This document shows positions 10,216 through 21,239 of a stretch of DNA of 64,000 nt, piece after piece; position 1 is the first letter of the stretch; each line of letters begins with the position of its first letter. The notes below the pieces were generated by a model. The model was not told where the DNA came from. It made no database searches and worked only from the letters and a program-made list of their open reading frames with translations. The stretch covers positions 50,020,101 through 50,084,100 of the forward strand of contig CM069872.1 of NCBI GenBank assembly GCA_036172665.1. Reading direction: 5' to 3'. The position numbers were made by a program, and so were the translations under genes. Origin of the DNA: Prosopocoilus inquinatus (taxonomy: Eukaryota; Arthropoda; Insecta; Coleoptera; Lucanidae).

Positions 10216-13200
10216 TCAGTAGTGGATTTTGGAGTAGGCGAGCGAGGGACTAGCATAACCACCATAACCGGAGTAGGTGACCGCATTGTACCCCGGAACG
10301 GTGTACGACACAGATGACGGTCCAGCTACCACGGTTTTAGCCAAGGGAGCTGCGTAAGCCAAAGATGATGGTCCGGCTACGACGGTTTTAGCCAAGGGAG
10401 CTCCGTAAGCCAAAGATGATGGTCCGGCTATGACGGTTTTAGCCAAGGGAGCTCCGTAAGCCAAAGATGACGGTCCGGCTATCACAGTTTTAGCCAAGGG
10501 AGCTGAGTAAGCCAAAGACGTCCCGTAGGAAAGAGCTGCTGGGGCGCTGTAGCTGTAGGCGGAGGGGCCGGCGATGACGGTTTTTGCCACTGGCGCTGCA
10601 GCATACGCAGCGGTTAAAGCTGGGGCGGAATAGGTTATTGGGGCTGCGACCTTGGAGATGACGGGGGATGAGTAGGTGATTGAAGGGGCGGTGTAGGCGA
10701 CTGGAGCGGCGACGGGAGCAGAATACGCGACTGGGGCGGCTACTTTGGCGACCACCGGGGTAACGAGGGGTGTTTTGCTGACGACGGCGTTGAATCCGTT
10801 AATGGGATCGGCTGCGTAGTCAACGGTTCGTTTGGTACCATCAGGGTCGACGAGGGAGTATTGTCCTTTGACGAAGTCGCCGCTGCGAGTTTCAGTTTGG
10901 CTCTTCGAGTCTCCGGTTAAAGCATCCTCCACTCCGTACGAGTAAGTGTATTGGGGGTTCGGGTCGTATTCGGCGTCTACTACGGCTTTGGTAACGACGG
11001 GGGCGTATGCCACGGGGGCGATTGAAGCACTAGCAACTGCCACGAAGGCGGCCAAAACTACAAACTGCAATGTACAAAAAAAATCCTTTGAAAACGATTC
11101 ATTATTGTATTGGTACGTGAACACCAGAGCCTACTAAAGACTGGCTGTAGTTTGGAGTGAGGAGCTGCGCTTCACGCCAAACCTGGCCTGTCTTTTTAGT
11201 AAGCGCTGGTCGAATTGGATTTGGAACGATTTCGGTTCTGTTTTATGTCTGTCTTTCGCAATCCAACACTTTAAATTTACCTAGGGTTCTTATTGATGCA
11301 TAAAAAATTTATGATTTTATTAAATTGGTTACGATTAAATATTGAAGCGAAATGGTTATTTGAATTTATTTATTTTATGTGTAGATTGTGTATAAAATAA
11401 GATGTTATCATGTTATTCATGTTATCATTATCAATTTTGCAACTAGCAGTAATCGATTTATGATAATAATTCTCGAAAGGCGAAGAAACGTGCATTTAAA
11501 ATTGAAAAAAAAATAAAAAAAGTTGCTGTCCTGAGAAATTACATTTTTGTGATGTGGTGTCCTTCACCTCCGGGATACAGATACATACAGGGTGTATCTG
11601 AATTGCTTGGCCACTTAACCGATGTGATGTATGAAACAAAAGCGTAACGAGAGTTCCTATAAACATGTGTCGAAAAATGTTTCCTTAAAAAGTTACGCGG
11701 GAATTTCAAACTTAAAAACGAATTAAGAGGAAATTATCCTTAAAAGTAGATTCTTCGCATAGTACGGGCCAAATTACTTTAATTTTTGGTCGAACGAAAT
11801 AGCATTCGTTGTCGAACTAAGACCCTTTATTAATTGCTTGTATTAATTTTGAAAATCACGCGTAACTTTGCAAGGAAGCATTTTTGGACACGTGTTCATA
11901 GGAACTTTCTTTACAGTTTTGTTCCGTATATCACGTTGGTAAAGTTTTCCCAAGCAATTCAGAGACAGCCTGTATTATACTGTGTGCTTTTGCTTCTTCG
12001 ACTTCTACAGGGACATCAGAATTGACTCAATTCAACTCACGTGATCTCCTCGCACATACACCGAAAGAAGAAAAGTAAAATCAACTACAAATATCAATGA
12101 CAAATACAAGGCAATTCGAAACAGCGACCTCACTTTTCTTCAGTGAAGAAAAAAAACCCAATTCAAATTTTTCACGTTGGTTGAAATCATTTCTAATGTC
12201 ACTGTAGAAATGTACCTCGTAACTACGGTGTTTGTTCGTGTACGAATTTAAACATTCAAAAAAAAGATTGCTGTTAGTTATTCAGAAACAATTTAATTCA
12301 TTTGGTTTTTCAAATTAATTTAAAAAGTGCACGAAATGATATGCATCGACTTGATTTAGTGATTAGAAACAGAAACTCCAAGGCTCGTTAATACGAACGG
12401 GAGATAATTAATTTAGGTCCATACCGGTCGTTCTTTAAAAGTGAGATCATAGGCAATACAACAAACGGAAAGTAATTTAAGCACGTTCAAGAGATGGAGG
12501 AGCAGGGGAGGATTTAGGCATGGTCTTTATGGGCTGCAGCCGACGGCCCCGTTGTCGCAAAGGGCCCCATCGCAGTCAAGAAATAGAAACTTAAATTAAT
12601 TTAAGAAAAAATAAATTATACAAAACCGTCCGCACGTAATAGATAAAGTTTCCAGCAACAACAAACAACTGTATTGGATTTGAGTATTTTGAAAGACAAT
12701 AAATAGGAGTTTCTATCGTTTGTCGATAGTCGATTAAATCAAAATATTAATGAAAAAGAAATTCTTGTTACTTTTGAGTTATTTGATTGAGTTTGAAGAC
12801 TTGGCTAGAGTGATTTAATCCAAAAACCAAATTATCTGGATGAAGAAGAAGATGAGTATCCAGATCGAGAACTCAGATAATTTATTTGAATCAGATTAAA
12901 ATGGCTGGAAATCGTAATTCTTTTTAGTGCTGTCCAAAACGTCGATAAGAACAGATCCGTTCGTTCTTCGTAAATCTCAATTTTCAATTCTTTCATGATC
13001 TCAGTTTCATTCAACAGACGGTATATTCAAGAGACACTATTGTTATGATATCTTTTAAACGAAAGTTAATCTCTGTAGATTAGATATTATAATAACTATG
13101 ACTAGCATGTGTTTGTTAAAAAAACATGCTTTTAAGATTAATTTAAAAAAAAAAAACATTTGCAAATCTTCTGATTAAGGCCAGATTTTTTCGCCTCCTG

Positions 13201-14710
13201 ATAAATTTATCTGCCAGGTATTATCCTTGGAAACCATTGTATCGATACTAGTTTCCGAGGATATTACCTGGCAGATAAATTTATCAGGAGGCGAAAATAT
13301 TGGGCATAAATCGAATAATATTTTTCTTTTTTTTTTTTTGAAGCCCTAAGTTACAGTTTTTACAAATCTGATTATTAATTAAAAGTGTCTACGTATATAC
13401 AAGGTGACACCTAATGACTAAAAATGACTAAACTTTAGCGTCGTGTATTCGTATTAGGACCAATTTCATAATCGAACTAAATGGGACTTTAAAATAAAAG
13501 TCACATTCATACGTCCAAACAGATGCGAAAACGTAGTTATTTACACATCAGAATACGACTTTTATTTTTAAAGTCTGCTTTAATTCGATGATGAAATCGG
13601 CCCTTAGTTTCGTAGAACCGAAACCGCAGCGAAGTTCTATGATTTTTCAACAGAAATTTGTTATGACAGTTTCATCATGTTTTATGACTAGAAATCGGAC
13701 ATTTATAGATTCTGAACAGGCACCAAATATTTCTAAAACAGGCGCAAACAAATTTAAATAAAAAAATACAGATTATACAGCGTATTGAAAAATTCGTTTG
13801 CCCAATTGCTTAGCTGGCTAAATTAAACCAGTCTTGTTATATGTATAACCTAGGGCGTGAAATTAATGATTACTTGTTAAGACAATAAAAGTGATTTGAT
13901 ATTGCAGAAAAATGAAACATACTAAAACGAAAGCGTGTGTTCGTTTCCGATCACAGGTTATGTAAGAAAAGTGTCTTATTTTAGTTGCATTTACTTACTC
14001 CAGCACTTGGATAAATGAATTTTTCAACACCCTGTATATTGATTTTATTTTAAACAGATAAGATTGCTTCTTATAAACTGAAATATCTGACAGACTGATC
14101 TACTGATTATAATTCTTATTGCGCGTGATGATTGCAACGAGTCTATTTTGCTATTAAAATAATAGTTACTTTTTGAGGAAATGTAATAATAAATCCAGTG
14201 GCGTAGTTTTTGTAATTCGAGAAAATTAAAAAAGAAAGATTTGGAGAGATAAGTAACAAAAAATATCCACACAAAATTGCAAATATTTCAACGTACGTAA
14301 ATGTATAAAATGTAAATTTAAAAAAAAATATTAAAAAATGCCATGAACATGCTTTAAAAAAATTATAAAGAAATCTCCGAGATACTCAAAATTTTGGAAT
14401 CTATTAGTGGCAGAGTAAAGGGGTCCTGTTCCTTCAAGAAGCGCCCCCTTCTTCTTCTTAAGAAAATCCCTGTCAATCAACAGCGAAACACTGATAATTG
14501 TGCGATTTTCAAAATGTCCATGGCATTAGTGACTATTTAAATTTTTCTTTTAATTGCGCGATTTTTAATAAAATTATAGAACAATTTTGATTTGATCAAA
14601 CAAGCATCTATTTTGATTATTACAAAAATTGACACCTTGTTATTATTATTTGTGTAATAATAGTAAATTAGTGAAAGCAAAATCGCAACACAACTGACCT
14701 TAAAAGCCAT
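10216..14710 (-). CDS. Cuticular protein, RR-2 class (gene B), long first intron
   Basis: Structural chitin-binding cuticle protein. Coding exon 2 is 10216-11064, entered by acceptor ...TACATTGCAG. The best first exon is 14699-14710 (ATGGCTTTTAAG, M-A-F-K) with donor GTCAGTTG, identical in sequence to gene A's exon 1 and preceded by a TATA box; no closer candidate was seen. The product is then 286 aa with a 3634 nt intron. Residues 1-18 ([18 protein letters not shown]) are a signal peptide; the RR-2 domain lies at about 32-98 ([34 protein letters not shown]). The C-terminal half has about five AKTV(I/V)[16 protein letters not shown] repeats, 17 residues each, at roughly residues 180-265. The intron holds at least three inverted-repeat elements, which may explain its length. 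Exon 2 is certain; the link to the distant exon 1 is inference. Confidence 0.85.
11588..11972. mobile_element. MITE, 385 bp, TA target duplication, inside gene B intron
   Basis: Terminal inverted repeats CAGGGTGTATCTGAATTGCT and (complement of the right end) CAGGCTGTCTCTGAATTGCT, flanked by TA. The arms stay complementary for much of the element. Tc1/mariner-type by termini and target site. The 63-codon frame at 11834 is not a gene. Confidence 0.8.
12026..13186. other. Gene B intron, unassigned
   Basis: AT-rich. GGGGAGGATTTAGGC near 12504, followed by GGGCTGCAGCC, resembles one end of a hAT-type MITE; its partner was not identified. Nothing else recognised. Confidence 0.4.
13187..13298. mobile_element. 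Foldback hairpin, about 112 bp
   Basis: The left arm starting TTTTTCGCCTCCTGATAAAT pairs with the right arm ending ATTTATCAGGAGGCGAAAAT; the arms continue through CTGCCAGGTA and GGAAAC, leaving a loop of about 16 nt. No target duplication was clear. Non-coding. Confidence 0.75.
13454..13606. mobile_element. MITE of the TTTCATAATCGAAC family, copy 1
   Basis: Left end GGACCAATTTCATAATCGAA...GGGACTTTAAAATAAAAGTC; right end GACTTTTATTTTTAAAGTC...GATGAAATCGGCCC is its complement. Related copies lie at 48553, 49729-49855 and 56333-56450. Confidence 0.75.
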
Positions 14711-14789
14711 CTCGTCACCGTGTTCTGATTGCGCTTGTGCTTCTTGCACTTGACTTCTTGACTGATGCTTGTCCCTCCGCAAGGGGGAC

Positions 14790-14797
14790 CTTATATA
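14790..14797 (-). promoter_or_regulatory. TATA box of cuticle gene B exon 1
   Basis: CTTATATA on the plus strand reads TATATAAG toward the ATG at 14710, 80 nt away; start of transcription expected near 14760. Confidence 0.7.
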
Positions 14798-14852
14798 GGT
14801 CAGCGCTTTCCGTGTTTTCAGTGACCGATCTCGTCGAAGGCACCACGCCCCT

Positions 14853-14861
14853 GGAAGGTCA
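14853..14861. promoter_or_regulatory. AGGTCA nuclear-receptor half site upstream of gene B
   Basis: GGAAGGTCA, 55 bp upstream of the TATA box, within a CACCACGCCCCTGGAAGGTC block that resembles CACACCCATGGAAGGTCA upstream of gene A. Confidence 0.5.
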
Positions 14862-15192
14862 CCCACGCCGGATACACATCAGAGGCGCAAGAACGCCGAC
14901 CTCTGGAGGGACGTGCGGCTTTCGACCAAAAAAAAAGTAAACTAGTTTGAATGGATTACTTGCATTGTTCAAGAGCATCGCATCGACGGTGTTTCCCAGG
15001 CCACGTATCCTTGTGTACGTGCACTTCGAACATTCTATTACATTACAGGTATTATCGATCTCCTTCGATTAGATGCGTTGAAATTTCATTGAAAATTTCT
15101 TTTATTTTTAAACTTTTTCCCACAAATGGCGTTCATCTTTCTTGGATTTCATTTGGATATGCATAAGTTAAAACATTCTTTTCTTAAAGCAA

Positions 15193-16200
15193 AAGGTCAC
15201 CTCACAGAGCCAACTTGGAAAGAAGGATCATCTCCTCGCAGGGCCAGATCATCAATCAGGTATAACCAATGGTGTCAGTGATTGATAACTTTTTTGGTTG
15301 ACGTGGTTGGTTATTAGAGCAAAACATCTCCTCACAGGAAGCAAAACATCCTCTCATAGGGGCAGACCATCAATTAGATTCAATGGCCAATGTGTCAGTG
15401 GTTGTATAGTGATGGTTAACTTTGTTGGATTGAAGTGGTTGGTTCTTAGAGTAAACCGTCCCTACATACAGAGCAAAACATCCCCTCACAGGGCCAGACC
15501 ATCAATTAAATTATATTGCCAATGGTGTCAGTGGTTGTTAACTTCCTTCAATTGATTTGGTTGTACGTTACAGCATTCTTTTCTTAGACCAAAACATCCC
15601 CTCACAGGGCCAGATTCTTTAATTAGATTACCAATAGTGCCAGTGATGGTTATCCTTGTTGGATTGAAGTGGTCGGTTCTTAGAGCAAACCGTCCTTTCA
15701 TACAGAGCAAAACATCCCCTCACAGGGCCATGTCATCAATTAGATTAGATTACCATTGGTGACAGCGGTTGTTAACTTCCTCGGATTGATTTGATTGTAC
15801 GTTACAGCATTCTTTTCTTAGACCAAAACATCCCCTCACGGGACCAGTTTCTTCAATTAGATTACCAATAGTGTCAGTGATGGTTAACTTTGTTGGATTG
15901 AGGCGGTCGGTTCTTAGAGCAAACCGTCCCCTCACAGAGCGTAAAACATCCCCTCACAGAGCTAGATCATCAATTAACTTGATTACCAATGGCCTTAGTG
16001 ATTGTTAACTTCCTTGGGTTGATTTGGTTATACGCTACAGTATTCTCTTCTTAGACTAACACATCCCCTCATAGGACCAGATCATCAAAAAATTAGTTTA
16101 CCAATAATGCTAATAATGGTTAACTTTTTTGGGTTCTAATTTACAATATTGCGTTTTAGAGGAGCAAAACATCGTCTCCCTGGGCCAGATCACCAATTAA
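15193..16200. repeat. Tandem array, about 117 bp unit, roughly nine copies
   Basis: Each unit has CATCCCCTCACAGGGCCAGA, then CATCAATTAGATTACCAAT, GTGTCAGTGAT and GTTAACTT. Units alternate between two variants (one with CTTAGACCAAAACATCC, one with CGGTTCTTAGAGCAAACCGT), making a dimer of about 234 bp. The open frames at 15298, 15528, 15750 and 16156 are shadows of the repeat. Confidence 0.85.
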
Positions 16201-16800
16201 ATCGCAAATGGGAAAATCGTGGGCCTTAAACCTGGCAACGTCCAACTCTTTTTTTCCCCCCCAATAAACAAGATGAATACAAATTGAATCCATCCGTATT
16301 TGAGCACCGTGTTTCTTGGAAATCTTATTAAATAAGGCAGTTACAGTTAACAAGCTTTGAAATAACATGATTTAGCACGACGCGACGTATTTATATGGGA
16401 GCGATCTCATCCACTGGTCGCCTACGTTGCCTTATCTCCGTGTTTCATGAAGACATTTGCTTTGCCTTTTATGTTTATATAGAATTTTTTTCTTAAATAA
16501 CTGCGTTTTAAAGTTTCTTTAATTATTAAGTTGTCTTTATAAAAAAATCTATTGTAAATCGTGATCATTCATAAACACTATTTTTTATTTTATTAAATAT
16601 ATTTAAAATAATTTGCTTTTTTGGCCTTTTGCCGTAGAAGTTAAATAAAAGAATAGTTTGAAAACTAGTTTGATCTAGAACAGTTTTGTTTTTTTTTAAT
16701 TCTTGTACACAGCAAGATCAGAAATAGTGTAAGTGTAAGTCAAAAGTGAGGATCCCACTGCATTTTATGAACGTACTGTACATTTCTAAGTCCGTGCAAT
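16201..16800. other. Intergenic, no gene recognised
   Basis: AT-rich, with a CCCCCC run near 16256 and T/A runs. No repeat or reading frame could be assigned. Confidence 0.4.
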
Positions 16801-16814
16801 TCGCAAGTACCAAG

Positions 16815-17690
16815 TGCATCAGGCAACCTTTGAATATGACAATGTGAAGCAGGCCTTGAATTTTAGTTATTTGCAAAAAATGGGCCTTTAGGTTGTCGGG
16901 TTAGGTTAATGGCAAAACATTACATTTTTTTGATAACAGAACTGTCATGAGTCAAACGTCATGTCAGTAGAAATTCATGCCTTTTTTGCTCTGTCTTCTT
17001 TCACCAATATATCAGAACCAACCTTTGAATTTGATGGTGTGAAGCAAGTCTTGAATTTGGATATTTGCAAAATGTGACGTTAGGTTAATGGCACTACACA
17101 CTACAGTTTTTTGACAACTGTCATGAGTCAAACGTCATGTCAGTAAAAAGTCATGCCTTTTTGGCCCCGTCTTCTTTCACCAAAAAATCAGAACCAACCT
17201 TTGAATTTGATGGTGTGAAGCAACTCTTGAATTTGGATATTTGCAAAATGTGACGTTAGGTTATTGGCACTACACACTACAGTTTTTTGACAACTGTCAT
17301 GAGTCAAACGTCATGTCAGTAAAAGTCATGCCTTTTTCGCCCCGTCTTCTTTCACCAATATATCAGAACCAACCTTTGAATTTGATGGTGTGAAGCAAGT
17401 CTTGAATTTGTATATTTGCAAAATATGACATTAGGTTGTGTCACGTTAGATAAATCCCAAAACACCACATATTTCGGCAAATGTCATTGTTTCACCAGAA
17501 AATCAGAACCAACATTTGAATTCGAGAGTGTAAAGCAAGCCTTGAATTTTAGATATTTGCAAGAAAAGGTACTTCAGGTTGCGTCACGTTAGGTTTCCAT
17601 TTTTTTGGCAACTGTCATCAGTCAAACGTCAAATGTCAGTAGGAAATCATGACATTTTCGCCGTTTCATCAAAAAATCAGAATCAATTTG
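16815..17690. repeat. Tandem array, about 178 bp unit, roughly five copies
   Basis: Units contain AACCAACCTTTGAATTTGAT, GTGTGAAGCAAGTCTTGAAT, TGACGTTAGGTT and TGTCATGAGTCAAACGTCAT. The two central copies (about 17020-17370) are nearly identical; the outer ones are diverged. Satellite-like; non-coding. Confidence 0.85.
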
Positions 17691-17699
17691 ATAAACTTT

Positions 17700-18470
17700 T
17701 GTTACAATTCATTGATGCACATGGACCCCTCCTAATTTAGGTTGAGGGGCGGGGCGGAGGGGGGGATTGTAGAATTGACCAGACTTCCCCGGTCCTCGGA
17801 AGAAATGCAGTAACTCTTTTTTGGTTTGGCATTTTTGAGTGGACGTCGAAGTGTGGGGATGTTTTGGGAATAGTGAAAAAGGAAAGGTAGGAAATTCTAA
17901 CAAATCTTTTGACTAGAAAATGCTAGTCAAAAATCTAGGAAACACTAAACTACTTATTTTATTTTGGAGACAAACTACTTCCCGATTGATTTTTTTTTTT
18001 GTTCTTGTAAAAATACTTTTGCATCTGGACTGGCCTTGCACAAACGAAATGAAATTTTCATCTTGGGCAATCCCTCTGGGTGCTTTTGGTTTGGTGTGTG
18101 TTTTCGCCTTTAACCTTTTGCAACTATTTCTGTAACCTTGTTTCTCTGCAACCGCCGTTCTTCAGTTCTTCATTCTTTAGCCAAGCATTCCACCATTGTC
18201 GCCAAGTCGTCCACAAAAAAATGAATTTGGTTTTCCTGTCTTCTCCGCGTGCCTATTAAGTTAATTGCTGATGAGATCTAAGATTCGTCGACGTGTCCGA
18301 GGAATTGTTACATTTTTGGCAGATGCTGGGAATATGGAGGTCGAAACGTCGAAGCAATACTCCTCAACATAAGTTTGTTAAAAAAAAATACCTATTTTGT
18401 TTTCAATGTTCCTTTTGTTACTTGACTTATTGTTAGAATGCTAATCGCTCTCGTGATCTTCGTAACGTTT
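17700..18470. other. Intergenic; possible decayed Penelope-type end near 18265-18380
   Basis: No gene. The segment containing GGTCGAAACGTCGAAGCAAT and, upstream, GCTGATGAGATC resembles a broken hammerhead-type terminal sequence, but the core parts are not in a foldable arrangement. Confidence 0.3.
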
Positions 18471-18489
18471 CTTTCCTCTTCATATACAC

Positions 18490-18640
18490 CGCTGGCTGAA
18501 AGAATTTCTTGAACCACAACGACAAGTCTTTTCCTTTGAACCACAACGACAAGTCTTTTCCTTTAAACCACAACGACAAGTCTTTTCCTCTTCATATGCA
18601 CCGCTGGCTGAAAGAAATTCTTGAACCACAAACCACAACG
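18490..18640. repeat. Short tandem repeat, 30 bp unit, about three copies plus partials
   Basis: GAACCACAACGACAAGTCTT followed by TTCCTTT is repeated in tandem at 18510-18590, flanked by two copies of CACCGCTGGCTGAAAGAA. The minus-strand frame with repeated TCRCG is a by-product. Confidence 0.8.
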
Positions 18641-19029
18641 ACGAGTCTTGCTTTATCACCTCCATCAGAGTGTTACTTTCTCTAATTTTAATTTGAGGAG
18701 ACCATGAACTTGCATGTTACCAAAAATGGTAAAAAGGATAACCTTTACTGAAGCAAGAATCAAACAAAAAAATTGAATAAGTTCTTTCGAAAATGAAAAG
18801 AAGAAATAAGGAAGGGAAAAGCCTTATTCTGAAAGAGAAAAGAAAGAGCGAAATGAATTGTAACGACTCTTCTCTTTTTCCGAAGAAGAAAAATAAGATA
18901 CAGGGAAGAAAGAAAGATTAGGATATCTTTAAAAAAAAAAGAAGAAAAAGAAAGAAGAATGCAAACAATTTTTGTCGTCTTTTGGAACACAAATGAGATG
19001 CTTGTTTGTTGGCGTGTTAGCTGAGAGTT

Positions 19030-19190
19030 TTGACAAGATATTTGTTGGCTGGAATATTTGACAAGATAATTGAAGGGACGTTGGCTGAGATGATTGACTA
19101 TAGATACGTTGGCATGTTGGCCGAAATGTTTGATGAGATGTTTGTAGGCATGTTGGCTCAGATGTTTGTTCAGATGTTATTGAGGTTATT
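19030..19190. repeat. Degenerate short tandem repeat (GTTGGCTGAGATGTTTGA-like)
   Basis: Several units of a roughly 20-45 bp motif around TTGGC(T/C)GA(A/G)ATG. Low complexity. Confidence 0.55.
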
Positions 19191-19457
19191 AAACAGTTTT
19201 TTACACACCAAAGTCATTAAACACTATCAAAATTTCTGAAGATCGAAGTTTTTGCTTTTAGGAGCAGTTTAGGAAAAACTTGATGGACAAAATGTGAACT
19301 ATTTCAAACAACAAGAGGTAGAATATGCAATAAGCGAGCCTATGAATTAATAAATAAGTAAAATTAAATTGGTGAACTCGTTCTCTACTAATTTACGATT
19401 ATTAAAATTCTTTACTCCGGACCAGCGCCATTCATATTTTCATCATCACATCGCAAT

Positions 19458-19790
19458 TTTGTAACCATGGTGGAGCGGACGAAATTTGAAAACTGGAATC
19501 ATCAATTCCATCATGGTTTCAGTTTACGTTGGGTGAGTGCTTTCGTCAGTATCACCAACCACACTGCAGCTGATAAATTCAAAATGAAATCAAAAAAGAA
19601 ATCGTCACCTTCTCTCTTATATGATTTTCCAACCTTGGTGGAGCGGAAGAAATTTGAAACGGGAAACATCAATTCCATCACGGTTTCATTTTTTGTTTCG
19701 TGAGTGCTTTCGTCGGTAATTTTGTAACCATGATGGAGCCGGACGAAATCTGAAACGGGAAACATCAATTCCATCACGGTTTCAGCGCAG
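19458..19790. repeat. Tandem repeat, three imperfect copies
   Basis: GGTGGAGCGGACGAAATTTG then CATCAATTCCATCA(T/C)GGTTT occurs near 19468, 19636 and 19732. The matching open frames on both strands are shadows. Confidence 0.75.
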
Positions 19791-20540
19791 TTATTAATAA
19801 ATTCAAAATCGAAACAAAAAATGAAATCACTTACATTTAATAAATCTCAAATTTAATGAAACCTGTGGCAAACTCAATTTAAAACGTCGCTCGCGGTCGA
19901 AATGACATTTAATTTCAGCGCCGTGTAAATTTTCCGTCGGCCATCAAAGTTTGAATGCCAATTTCTTTGGAGGCGACGGAAACTATTTTTAGCAGCAGAC
20001 CTGAACCCTGAACACCTTCATAAATCAAATAATGACGCGCGTGCAGCTAGGTTCTTTGCGGTGGCAAGCAAGTGCAATTTCCTTGTAACTCGTATACCAT
20101 CGAATTAAATGTTAATGAGTGTAAATCGAAAACGCACTCACACACCATTCATCGGCGAATAATGCGGTGTGCCTTTATTCCTGTTTCCTGTTGCGCTGGT
20201 TTCGTCGTCCTTGCCGGATTTTTTTGTCGCCGTTAACTCTGAGCCGTTGATCGTATTCAAAGAATGCACGAAACACGTGACACAAAATTAATTAAGCGAG
20301 TCTATCATTGAAATGAACCGTTACGAAGTGAATTACAAAACTGTGATCAGATTTGAAGAAAAGAAGAATTACTGTTAATCTTAATGGAGTGATTCGACCC
20401 TGAAGGGCGTGTTAAGAAATTTAGATTCTGTTTAAGGAATCTGAAGGAAAAAAAAAATAAAATATGTACGCCGTTTGTCCTAAGCAAACTAATCACGTCT
20501 GTCTAGCGAAACGTCCGTATTTAAAATAATTTTAAAAGCT
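19791..20540. other. Intergenic, no gene recognised
   Basis: Contains a GC-richer stretch at 19880-20250 with no reading frame that looks like a gene. Could hold regulatory sequence; nothing specific can be supported. Confidence 0.4.
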
Positions 20541-20548
20541 GCCTGTCG

Positions 20549-20690
20549 GATCTTCTTCTTTTTCCTCTTCTTCTTCCTCTTCTTCTTCCTCTTCTTCTCC
20601 TTCTTCTTCTTCCTCTTCTTTTTGTTCTTCTTCTTGTTCTTTTCCTCTTCTTCTTCCAGTTCTTCTTCTTCTTCCTCTTCTTCTTCTTAA
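20549..20690. repeat. Pyrimidine tract, (CTTCTT/CCTCTT)n microsatellite
   Basis: About 140 nt almost entirely C and T on the plus strand. Confidence 0.9.
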
Positions 20691-20882
20691 ACTTCAAACC
20701 ACTTTGAGTGATCGGCAGCTTTCTCTATCGTGTTATTGCAATTCAATTTTTTTTTAAATAGAGCTTCGTAATGCTTTTTTCCTTTTGCAGTCTCCTCCAA
20801 AGTATTTACCAAGAAATTATTATGCCCCACCAATATTATGGCCTATCCTGGCGATTAATAACAAAGTTTGTTGTCAGTTATA

Positions 20883-21016
20883 AGTACAAAGTTTTTTAAT
20901 CTCGAACCGGACAGAAATATAAAAGAAAACCACTCAAGGTTTCGCTATAGATTTATAGATTAAAAAAAAAAATTGTACTTACAATTTTCATCGAACAAGA
21001 ACCAATTTCAATTATG
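20883..21016 (-). mobile_element. Short Penelope-type insertion (family 2) with 13 bp target duplication
   Basis: GTTGTCAGTTATA flanks both sides (20870-20882, 21017-21029). The 134 bp insert has the family 2 terminal block AATCTCGAACCGGACAGAAA, a truncated hammerhead (GAAACCTTGAGTGG on the minus strand, lacking CTGACGA) and TTTTCATCGAACAAGA at the other end. No coding capacity. Confidence 0.8.
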
Positions 21017-21239
21017 GTTGTCAGTTATATTAACTCTCAAGTAATTAACTGCCAGTTACATTAACTTTCCAGTATCAAAATTAGCCTGCTTAATTGATGC
21101 TATCCTTAAGAACTCCTTGAGCTTATTTACGCTATTAAGACACTCTACTGCACTCTTCCTGGTACGTTCTGCAAAAGCAATGAAGAAAATCAAGAAAAAA
21201 ATCAATAACGATCGATTCCTACCCCTTTTTCGCAACAAA

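Noticed and set aside
10946..11137. Plus-strand frames over the cuticle genes (also 4310-4507, 50701-50952)
   Set aside because: Antisense shadows of GC-rich cuticle coding sequence.
13187..13298. CTCCTGATAAAT in the foldback hairpin as a hammerhead core
   Set aside because: The core would read CUGAUAA (required G replaced by A) and no GAAA follows at stem II distance.
18265..18380. Possible fifth hammerhead (GCTGATGAG ... GGTCGAAACGTCG)
   Set aside because: The CUGAUGA and GAAA parts are about 75 nt apart, no stem II of reasonable pairing closes them, and stem I has a mismatch at the cleavage side.
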